Shown here in pieces: positions 42,001-54,000 of a stretch of DNA of 64,000 nucleotides; position 1 is the first letter of the stretch; every line of letters starts with the position of its first letter. This stretch comes from Bicyclus anynana (taxonomy: Eukaryota > Arthropoda > Insecta > Lepidoptera > Nymphalidae). The position numbers were made by a program, and so were the translations under genes. The notes beneath the pieces are model-generated. The model saw only the letters and a program-made list of their open reading frames with translations, was not told the origin of the DNA and searched no databases. The stretch lies in the NCBI RefSeq assembly GCF_947172395.1, contig NC_069087.1, positions 7,459,107-7,523,106 of the forward strand. The letters run 5' to 3'.

Positions 42001-45000
42001 CTGATCAAAAGAACACCTGTGTATTGTATATATTTAACTATCAGCTGGTTGAGATGAACCTATGAAAGAGCAGCTTTACCAACAATAGGGTTAACGGCAT
42101 GTGTGACTTTCGTCAACCAAATCCAATCTATTTCTTTTTCCTCATACATCGTCGTCGTTGATCTATTAGTCTATTTGATTTGGCTACATATCACAAGGTC
42201 CTGGATATGATTCTTGCGTCAAGCTATGAAACGCTAAGCTTTTCTTTGGCTCTTTTTTTTCTTTTTTTAAGAAGTCTTTTTACACTTCTGGGAAGTGTGG
42301 TTGGGGGTATAATTATATGTATTAACATTCACTCTCATTCATTAAGTTGTCCTTGTTTTTTTAATAACATATTATTAGTACAAAATATAATACAGAATAC
42401 TATTATATTATATTTATATTTATATATTTATATATATTTATATTATAATTTATAAAAAAAATCAACCCTCCCAAATCCGAGTGCCCAAGCAAACGGTAGT
42501 CAGGGCTTCATGGTGAGCAACCTACTCTATTGTGAGCACCGTCAAGAATCACTGCCTTCTGTACCCGACTCTTGATCCAACAGTTAAGCGAAAGCTTCTT
42601 AAGAAGCTGTGGGTCGAAGCTATAATATATATAAAAGACTATTGCCTGAATTCTGAAACAACTATCGGAACAATAATAGTTGACCCAACATTCCAAACAG
42701 TAATCTCGTGGGCAAGGTAAAAGTATTTTGATACTTCTTCCTTTTCGGCTTTAACCAGATTATAGACTAGAACTATACTCGTATCATGTATATTGGCAAT
42801 TAACAATATTATAATATAATATAGGTATTTAGGTACTTAGTTAGATTTAGTCGTAGGTTCAACAATAATTTAGGTCGAGATGACTTGACCAGTGTCTGCT
42901 TATTCTCACTGAAAGGACTGCATCGTCACTGTTATTCCATAATAGGTATTTGAAGTCGTCGTTGGCTGTCTGTATAAAGTTTCGTTTAAACATTATTACA
43001 TGGCAAGATACGAATGTAACTCCACTGAATAGTCAATCAATGGAACGCCATTAATGTTATCGTGCTGGAAGCAGATTAATTTGTTTTAATAATTTATCAA
43101 AGCATATATAAAAACGCCTTTTAAACTCGCATCTATAAAATAAGATTTAATAATTTATACTACTGTTATCCTTAATTAATAAAAGTCTAGATAAAAAAAA
43201 TGTTCTTAAAAAGGTAGGTAATTTTAGGTAGGTAAAATCACCCAACGATATAAAAAATTGTAATTTTTTAAGGGCAATTGCATACGTCAATAATATAAAC
43301 TACCACTAAACATCACGGGCATATTATCTCTCAAAAAGTTCAAAGTTTTTTCAACGCATTAGAAAAAGTCGTATTACGAGTATATTGTTAATGATTTCAT
43401 TAAATAAACGATAAAAGAGCTTGGAAATTAAATGCACTTCATGACTGGCTGCTTAATATACCTTAAAAATAAATATGACAGAGACTTAACCTGTGTAGGA
43501 AGTTTTTAACTTTTGGGCGCACGCTCCCGGAAAAACACTGATTATTTTTTTTTGGTTTCACACGAAAGTGTATTCCGTAGTTCGGAGGCCCAGTATCATT
43601 GATACAGCTGATATGGCGTAGCTGGGCCCCTGTACCTACGGCAATCAATTATGGTTTTGGGATGTGGTGGCTTTGAAGGTAGCAGGTTTCAAGAGTCAAA
43701 GTCCACAAAATATGTCCAAATGTAAAACGTGAGCTAAAACATAGCTATTATAACATACATATTTATACAAAACGTAATTTTGATACTTTCTAATGCATGA
43801 GGAATCATATCCCAGTCGTGAGTCTCTTACAGTGGTATTCATAGACGTTGTGGGGGCACCCCCAGGAGATCATTCACCCGCTGAGTGTCAAATTCTCAAA
43901 CAAATAGAGGTGAAATTCGACACTCAGCGGCTGATTGATCCACTGAGGGTGCCCCTACAACGTCTATGAATTCCACCGTTAGCTTCATGACAAAGGGTTG
44001 CCAAGTTAAAGTTTGATCTACGGTAATTTTCGCTAGGGATATAAATTAACGGATAGACTTGGGCGGAAACTGCGAGCAATATAACTATTGATCGCAGTGG
44101 TATATTTATTTACAACTAGCGTTGTAAATAAATACTGTTATTACAATAATTAAATAATACAATTATTATTTCTAGGAAACCTAACGTAATCAGTTAGGAA
44201 GTTAATAAATAATAACATTGAACTATAACCGATAAAACAATAAATAGTAGGTAACTGAAGGAAAATACGCATGTTTATTTCAAAAGATCATACAATATGT
44301 GCCAAGTTATATCTTTAATAGACTAATATACACTAATAAGGAAAAACATTACTTCCGCGTGGCGGTTGAAACACGGCAAATTATTTTGCTTGACTTGAAC
44401 GTATTTAATTTCCTTACGTTGGTACTCTACCCAAATATGTTAAACTAAAGCCCCACCTCTACGATCCAATGTATAGACAGAATATCAGGGCGACAGAGCC
44501 ATGCTCGGCGTCTTTTGGGAAAAGTCGAATATTTTCCAAATTTTTATAGTTTTTTTTTAATTTTCCTTAAAATTATATTGGTGCTTTCATAACCACTTAT
44601 GGTAGAGCTTCCAAGTAATCCTATACCCAGTAAGCTAACTATTGTTTACCTCAGAGTTGTAATTTAATTTTTTTATATATAAATATTATAAAATAATATA
44701 ATAAAAATTTACACCTGACCACAAAATAAAATTATAGTAATTTGTATTTAGTATTTTTAGGATAAATATACAATATAATTCCATGTTGATACAATATCAT
44801 AAATCTGGCACATACTATTATTAAAACGAATCTAATACTATGTCTATGAAAAAAATACTATGTCTATTAGGGGCTAATAGACATAGTATTTTTTTAATAA
44901 TAGAGATCATTTCAATATTTGCATCGAATAAAGTATCTTTGAAAATTGTATAGAGTAGAATTGTTCGTGGATGTAGCGCTTTATAAGTTCACTAGCGGAC

Positions 45001-48000
45001 GCCTGCGACTTCGTCCGCGTGGAATTCGGTTTTTCACAAATCCCGCGGGAACGATGCATTTTTCCGGGATGATGTATACTTATACACAAACTTTCGCCTT
45101 CATAATATAAGTGTGATAGTGTGAAGTGTGATAGTGTGAAGTGTGATAGTGTGATGTGATTAATATTTTTTATTAGTTACAAATTACTCCTTGACTACAA
45201 TCTCACCTGATAGTAAGTGATGAAGCGTCTAAGATAGAAGCGGGCTAATTTGTTAGGAGAAGAATGAAAATCCACACCCCTTTTGGTTTCTACACAACAT
45301 CGTACCGGAACGCTAAATCGCTTGGCGGTACGTCTTTGTCTGTAGAGTGGTAACTTGCCACGGCCAAAGCCTCCCACCAACCAGTTAAGAAAACCTCAAC
45401 CGGCCCAGCTGGGGATCGAACCCAGGACCTCCGTCTTGTAAATCCACCGCGCATACCATTGCGCCACGGAGGTCGTCTCTATAAAAAAATAAAGTATTAT
45501 ATTTGTATTATATTCTTTAAATATAAATGAATATACATTTTAATCGAAGGTTTTAAGATTAACTAATTTGTACAGTTATTATCCTAATCACACAATTTAA
45601 TTAAATGCACTTCCTACATAGATTGTGCAAAATGTATTTATAATCTACGCAATATATTATTTATGTATGCCTACTCGTTCGTTTAGGATCGTCAGAATGA
45701 AACACTAATATTCGAAATAATTAAAATGATCATAAAAATAAGGTAGAGCCTTACTAAATAGGCACTCCGCCATTTAACCATCTAATATTATGCGAACTAC
45801 TTCATTTGACAACCTTTTGGGCTTAGTTTTACAACGGGGTTTGATTTTTTCTCACGTCACTTCTCCTCGGAAAAATCGGAACACTTTGCAAGTTCTGATG
45901 TGAAGTTTATATTCGTCCCTACGGCAAAGACGCTAAGCGATCTAACGAGCTGTAGAAACTGATCTACTCTACGGGTAGAACAAAAATCAGCTTTAGCTTC
46001 TATCGTCACTTATCTACCAAAGGCTAATTAGACCATTAATAAAAATATAGATCTTCAAACAGGCCAACGGTTAAGTCTGACCCAGACCAAGAGGTCCTGA
46101 GTTAATCACCGCCTGCCGGCCAATTATCCTAACTACACATACCTATTGCTTTTCAATTGATTAGGAAAGGGAAACCAAGGTCATATTTAAAAGTGGTCGC
46201 AATTGCTAAGTGTTGTGATGATACTCTACTTTTGGCGGTTAGCTGCGTTGCAGGAACACTTGGCTATTTTTTGGCGCCTTCCGCCCATTCTCTCTGGCCC
46301 GCTTGTATTCCCTGCCAGCGCCGGCCCGAAGTAAATTTTAAAATGGAGCGAGATCCAATTATGGCACCTCTCTTGTTTGTTCCTAATAATATGTAGATAC
46401 CTATATATTAAATTATGAGTGTAAAGTAAGAATGAAACGCGAAGATCTCGACCATTCTTTGGGGTGACCAATTGAATATCAGGCGCAGTACAGTCTACGG
46501 TTGAGAAGGATTATCATTTCGGCGCTCTCTAGGATTTGGCGCCTGGAGCGACTGCTCCGTTCGCCGTATGGACGGGCCGGCCCTGTTCCCTGCTCACCAA
46601 ATGCTCACTCGAACCCTCATTTCTACAGAACTTCTGTCTTAATTACAGAACGGATTTGTGGAGTGCCGCAAGGGTGCAGAGGAGTGTGCTCTAATGGAGG
46701 ACTGCGCGGTTGTGATGCCTCGCGAGGGTTGCTGCGCGCGCTGCAAGGGCTGCTGGTACAACGGCACGGAGCACGCTTCGCACACAGAGTGGAACGACGA
46801 TGGGAAGTTGCTTCGCTGCGAAGCGGGAGTCGTGACTATATCGCGCCCGGAGTGCTACGTGCCTTGCGACTCGCCGAAGCATCAGAGACATACACATTAT
46901 AATTGTCCTGTTTGTGAAGGTAATCATTTATTCCTATACTAGCTGACACCGCGCGGTTTCACCGGCGTAATTCCAGTTCCCGTAGGAATAAGAGAATAAT
47001 ATATAGCCTATAGCCTTCCTCGATAAATGGGCTATCTAACACTGAAAGAATTTTTCAAATCGGACCTGTAGTTCCTGAGATTAGCGCGTTCAATCAATCA
47101 AACAAACAAACGAACAAATCAAACTCGTCCGCTTTATAATATTAGTATAGATTCTAATATGGATTGCGCGGTTGTGATACCTTGGGAGGGTTGTTGCAAG
47201 AGCTACTGGTACATTGGCACGGAGAACGCGAAAATATTAGCACATCAATTTTCATTTAACTATCTAATTTGTACATGCATGATTTTATCGTGAAATCACT
47301 CGGTAAGGTAATATGGTCAAAAAACTGAGAATGCAACCTCAATTTCACGCTGCGTTTTCCCATCGTGATTCTAAAGGCGAGTAAGTTCAACAAATTAATA
47401 TAATACCTGGCAGGCCGGCGCAGCCCTGTCTCGCGCGGCCACCCAAACGGGCACGCACCAAAAAACCCTATAATTCCATTCAAAAACAAACAGGCCGACA
47501 TGCATGCGAACTCAACAAAACCAAAAAGGCAAGCAATTTACGTCCGCTCCCAAACTTTAACAAGTTTATTAATTCAAAATCAAATAATAGTAATTTTCGA
47601 GATGACGGCACAGAATCGCTTTTGAAAATGGCCGACACATTCCGACCTATCGTTTTATTGCCTGTATATTTTATTCATTACCCGCTGCCCGGACGAGAAT
47701 AACCGAAGGCTTCTTGGACCTCTGTTCTGTTGAATTATTGAATTATTTAGCTTCTTTTTGTATTAAATAAAGCATCGACCACCAATTAATCGAAGGACCG
47801 AATTAATAAAAGATCCGAAGCAAATATCGTGCAGAGGGAAAAAAAGCTAAACGTGATGTTGCTCTGTCTTATCTAAATCGTATGCATCACGTTCTGAGTA
47901 TAATATTGTCGTCGTCCAATATAGCCTGCGAACGCCCTAAGATGAACCTTTGTTCCGAGGTGGCCGCGATTCGCCCACACGCCGAGGTTGACAATGGCAT

Positions 48001-51000
48001 AACACACAAGACGTTGCGCAGTAGCCTAGCGCGCCTGCAGACAATGGGACCGGCAATAATAACTCGTCCCTCTCGACTCCATACATAACACTACGATGAC
48101 TATTATCAGCCAACAAAGTGACTTATTGATCTGTTCGTTATTAATATAAAGTCAAGAGTGTTTGTTGTGCGAGCAGTCGTTTTATTGACTCGGCCTTTAG
48201 TAACGTCAAGTTCAGTACAATAAAAGCTCTCAAGAATAATATTGCGATGTAATAATTATAAAGTACACAGACACACATCGCGCAGTGGTCGTTAAACATC
48301 ATACTTTTACAAAGGACCACCCAAAGCATGTTCGGTTAAATAAAGAGTATTAAATAATTAAGACAAAAGAAATGATTCCAACCTATGTTTCGAGATGCAG
48401 AACTTATTATGTTCACGGGGGTTCGTTAAAATTATATGTGTTTGTAATGGTCGGGAAGTCTCCCACGGCGTTTGCGTCTCTATTATTCACCATAAATCAA
48501 AAAGTTAACAACCTACTTAAAAGGTTGAGGCGGGTGGGTTTTTGTCTGCGGCTCAAAGCGACCGACGTCTGCATGGCTGCGGGAACGGCGAGGTGTGTCC
48601 TGTTTATTTGTTTTATCCCAACGGTGCATTAGGCTTTTTGCTTCTTTTACATCTTATTCTTTCACGATTACAGCCTTATCAGACTCGTGTGTTTCTTTTT
48701 TTTTTTGTTAAGGGACTGAGCGAAAACTCGTGAGCTCGAATGAGTTATTATTTGTTCACTGTAGATAATATATTTCTGATGTCGTATTCTGGTATGTGTT
48801 TTATAAAAACAGAGTAGGTATTTTTGATGGATGTCTTATACAAGTTGAAGCATCTTTAATTTATAATTACACATATATTAGATACAACTTTATATGAAAA
48901 TACAACTTGGTCTCTGTAGTTTGATTTTAGTGTTTTTTTATAGTAGGTATTGTGAATCAGGAATATTTAAACTAAGGCAAAAAAGAAATCGATGAGTTTA
49001 ATTGAGATCGTTTGTTGATGATAGTCTTATATTCTAATTTGCGTTAGCTACTTAATTACTGAAAACTTAAACAAATTCTTTGGATTTGTTGAACAGCCTT
49101 TTGAAATCTTTTGTTAAGTTTATTGCTTTTTAAATGCAGTGTGTATTATGTCACAATAGGTATTCTAAAGTCATAAAAATTCCAAGCAGTACTTTCAGGT
49201 TATAGGTAGCTATTCGGTTTGTCTCATTGTTGGAAATTCTAAAGCTCTACAATACGAGTAGAAACCTTTTTTCCAACACACAAAAGGTTACTCATCTGAA
49301 TTCTTTTAACGTTTCAAGTGCTATCGTTATTATTGGCCATGTCTGCGGCGACGGGTCGAGAAATTAAAATAATTATCTTGTGATATACGCATGCGGCGTG
49401 TAATGAATATTTTATGGGCGTTACATAACTGAGCTAAAACGACGCCATAAATGCGTACATTGTAATTTTTTTTACCGCCGACATCTCTCCATCACGGGTT
49501 ACATAATCAACCAATTGTCATTTCATTTATGGTTGCACATCGCGTCCAATTAACTACTGCGTCTTTTAAATTGCAATCGCGTACGGCGCACAAAAAATTA
49601 TTGGGTTTTAGCTTCATTCATGATTTCGGTTTCTTCATTAACAAGCGATATCTACGTGAGGTAAATAATTCCCATTGCTTCTTAAGCGTTGAATCCTTAA
49701 TACGTTTGAGCGACGTATACTGAATTGTGTATTTAAAGTTCGAGAGACTCGGATTGTTTAAAACGCTTTTATTGTAGGTACTCTGCAGACTTAAGTGCCT
49801 TTATTGTCGCAATTGCATTATGCACCGAAGCGGTCTGCGTACTGCACATCTTGAGCGTATGACTATTCAGTTTGAACAGAAACATACAGGGTAACGACCA
49901 TCGAGTTCCATTGCCATTACTGAGCAGTATATACGTGCATAAACGCGTTGCCTACTCCTTGTTATAGATATTTTGTTGCCCATTGTAGAGATACCTACAT
50001 TTTTAGGGTTCCGAACGTAGGTACGTAGTACAAAAACGGAACTCTTATTATGTTATGTAATTTGCGTACATCCATATAGTAACCCATATTCGGCTCACTG
50101 CTGAGCTCGAGTCTCCTCTCAGAATGAGAGGGGTTAGACCAATAGTCCACCAAGCTGGCCCAATGCGGATTGGAATTTTGCGTGGATTGTAAATTTGCGT
50201 ACGAACATTGTAAATTGACAAAAATAGCCTGAAAAATTTTAGGCCAGTTCTCTCATAATTTCACTATATTAGCAATTAACATTTGGATTTGTTTTTGTCT
50301 CCGCCCTTCAAACAGTGGTAGTAAGCTTTTTGGGTCAGTATTTATTACTCGGAGAAGTACTACTATACTTATACCTGCTGTCAGACAGCATTGCTGTGTT
50401 CCGTTCTGAAGAGCGTGATTGTCGAATATCAGGCATATTATGAGGCATAAAGCTTACCACATGGATGGACACAGGGCGGCAATTTGTAGACGTGTATCTT
50501 GCAATCTTTCATGCCTTCATGTATTTCGTTTATATGCAGCAATTTCCCACTTACCATCATGCTTGGTCTGTCAATAAAAGAAAATTGTATCGGAATTCAA
50601 ATTCATCAGAAATTGCTTGGTCCAGATTTTTTTTTATTATTCTTTACAAGTATAGCCCTTGACTACAATCTCACCTGATGGTAAGTGATTTTTTTTTTTT
50701 ATTTATTTATTATTCAACAAAAAACACATTTAAATTAAGCCTAACCATAGTGCAACACAAACCACAGTTGGTTTTACCGTGCACAGGTTATTATTATAAA
50801 ATACAATATTTAGGAACAAAAGTAATTAACAAACAGAAGAGGATAAATACCAAAAATAATCATTATAGGGTAGTTAAATAAAAGTGTGAGTGAACCGGTG
50901 CTGCGACGCTACACACGCTACTATGATGCAATGTTAGATGAGCGGGCTAACTTGTTAGGAGGAGGATGAAAATCTACACTCCTTTCGGTTTCTACATGAC

Positions 51001-54000
51001 ATCGAACCGGAACGCTAAATCGCTTGGCGGTACGTCAAAATGATTTGATGAATATACTGCTACAGACATAAAAATAATCATATCATCCAATGAATCCCTG
51101 CGACTCCCTCAAGCCGTAGGGACTGACGACATCAATGTCGTCAGTCCACCTGGTAGTGCGTCGACCAATACTGCGTCTCAGTTTTATCAGTTTTAGACTG
51201 GTTTAATTTTAGTTTGATTGACAATTGTATAATCGAGATATGGACAATATCTACAATATTAATGCACGATTTTAACAAAATACACTCCATTCACAAAATA
51301 TGTACATCCGTGAATTCTAATCACTTTTGGTGATTTTGATTAATTAATATAATGAAATATTTTACACAAATCCCTCGGGGTAAAAAGTAGCCTATGTGTT
51401 AATCCAGAGTAAAATCTATCTGTACTTCAAATTTCAGGTGATTCGGTTTAGTAGTAGCGGCGTGAAAGAGTAACAAACATTCATACTAACAAAATCATCA
51501 GTTTTTTACAAATTTCGGGAAAACATGATTTTTTTCGGCCCAAAGAGCAAGCCTATGTGTTTATCCAGATAAATATATTTCCATTCAAATTCCAGCCCAA
51601 TCGGTTCAGTAGTTGCGGCGTTAAATAGTAACAAACATCCTAACATACAAACTTTCACGTTTATAATATTAGTAGGATTTTTTTTCTATAAAATGGTCGG
51701 TTTCCTTTTTACATTAATTGGCTAAATTAATAATTAATTGGCTATTGTAAATTGCAATTATATATAGTAAATTGTAAATTGCAATAGAACAATAAACTTC
51801 TTACTGTAATAGCACCAAAGCTTCTAATTTTATAGCATTAAGGTATTGTTACAAATGCTCTAAAAAAGCATGCTAAAAACGTGCTATTAAGTATGCTCCA
51901 TACAAGCATGCTTATCATCAGTTTTCATTTGCTAGCAATAGCATGCTATTTTTAAGTATGCTCCTGAATAAGCAAGCTCATAGCAAACATTCCAATTACA
52001 CACGCTAATTTGTATCTATCGCTCTCTTTCTATAGTATCGTATTAGACAGGAATCGATGAAGGTGAAGAGAATACAGAATAGCAATGCTGATCGGCTAGC
52101 ATACTCAATAAGCAAACCTGTTCAGACGCGCTAAAAGCACGCCCTCTTCCACCCGCGCAGCAAGTAGCATGCTCATAAATCGCACGACTGTTGATTCTTG
52201 AGCAAGCTTGAAATAAGCATGCTCATTATTAGCAATATTGCGATACACATGCTAATAAGTAGCAACTGCTTAAAAGCATAGCTTTCGTGCTTGAAATGAG
52301 CATGTGTAACAGTAGATTTAGTAAATAACTTGCTCGTACACACGATTAAGAGAATGTGTTGCCTTTGTTCAAGATGTGGAATGTGAACATTTCGCTGTAC
52401 AACTTGTGCTTTGAAAATGTACACTTAATATGCAACGTGTATTTCTAGTCATTGCAAAGCGTGATCAGGCAGTCGTGTTGGAGTGGGCATCGTGTGTGGT
52501 TCTTCACCGTCGCTGTCGACTGTCGTTAACAACTGATTGATTCATTACCCGATTGCAATAATTGATGGTCATTGGTTTTTATCGCAGTCCATCTCCCCAG
52601 ACAATGGGCAGACAGCATTGCCTTTATTTTGTATCTTTATTGTAAAACAATTAAAAATTCCAAAGCGAGTTTCTCAGATGTGTAGATCCTGCATTTTATT
52701 GCTGTTCTTTTTAAAATGTTCGTCGCATTTTGTTACGATTCATTTGCAATTGATGTTCGAATTCATGACTGTTGCGTACAGGACAAACAAAAATTAAAAA
52801 CGCAAATGAAATAAAGTTATGTTGAAATAAAGTATGTTATAAGTAGATTGTTTTTATTCCTTTCTATTTCCAGAAAAAGGTTCAGCGTTGTTTGTAACAG
52901 CAGTTAATGTAAGGCTTTGTGTTTTTATGTATACTACAGGAACGAACATTATAGGAATTTATTCAAATATTATTAAGGGTCATCATCATTAACAACCAAT
53001 GGCGTGCATAAGTTAGTCGATCAAGGTATGTATTTTAGTAAGAAAAATTAACCAAGCTGAGAAAATCTTCATTTAATAAGCATTAAGAAAACAACCCATA
53101 TTATGCAGTACTTTAATGTATATATGAAGTGCACGCCACTGTTAACAACCCATATTCGGGAGCTAACTCACTGTGGAGCACGAGGCTCCTCTCAGAACAT
53201 CAGACTTAACATCACACGTAGGGAACTAAGAAAGTTCTCAGGTATTCAGGTTTCCTCACGATGTTTATCCTTCACAATTTAAGACACGTTTTTTTATTTC
53301 TTTAAATTCACTTTAAATTATTACACCTTACAAACAAAACCAATCTTCATCTGAAAATTTAATAAATTTCTTTACATGCGTAGTTATTTTCTTTCGTAAA
53401 ACTTTTCTTTATTTTAACTTTTGTTTAATTTCTCTTATTGAATACTAGCGGACGCCCACGACTTCGTCCGCCCTTAGACCTCTTTAATCTGACCCTATCG
53501 CAAAATCCGTTCTTATTGGATACCTACTAACTATAAACTGCTGGCAAAGGAGATGGTCCAAAATTGTATGGAGCCCAGGCCCAGTCATTGTACCCTAGCA
53601 GAAATAAAAGAAAATATTTATTTAAACTATTTTTGAATATACAAATCTACGAATTTACTTTAACTCTTTCGAATCGATTCACTATCTCCCAAGAAATGCA
53701 ACACTATTAAGGGTAATAATGGCGGATTGATGACGTTTTCAATGCAGTAATCGATTTGACGTTTGCTGTCAATTGTCATGTCATAGTTGCTTTAAGGGCG
53801 CCATCTTGATATAACTCAAAAACTTTGCATATAATTTTTTTTTTATTTAGTTACATTTATTCACTTTAATAAATTTTAATAAGATCCTTGTTTTTTTAAA
53901 TTTTATTGATACGGGGTACAAGAGTGGACCTGAAATGGACCATCTCCTTTGTATTTCGTGATAAAACCATCTCCTTTCAGCTTTGTATTTCGTGAAAAAA

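Noticed and set aside
45111..45155. CRISPR-like array
   Set aside because: Three direct 15-bp units without spacers in a eukaryotic intron; a plain minisatellite.
46501..46902. 133-residue open frame over exon 3
   Set aside because: It is out of phase with the cysteine-patterned VWC frame, starts in intron 2 and crosses the real acceptor; a shadow frame.
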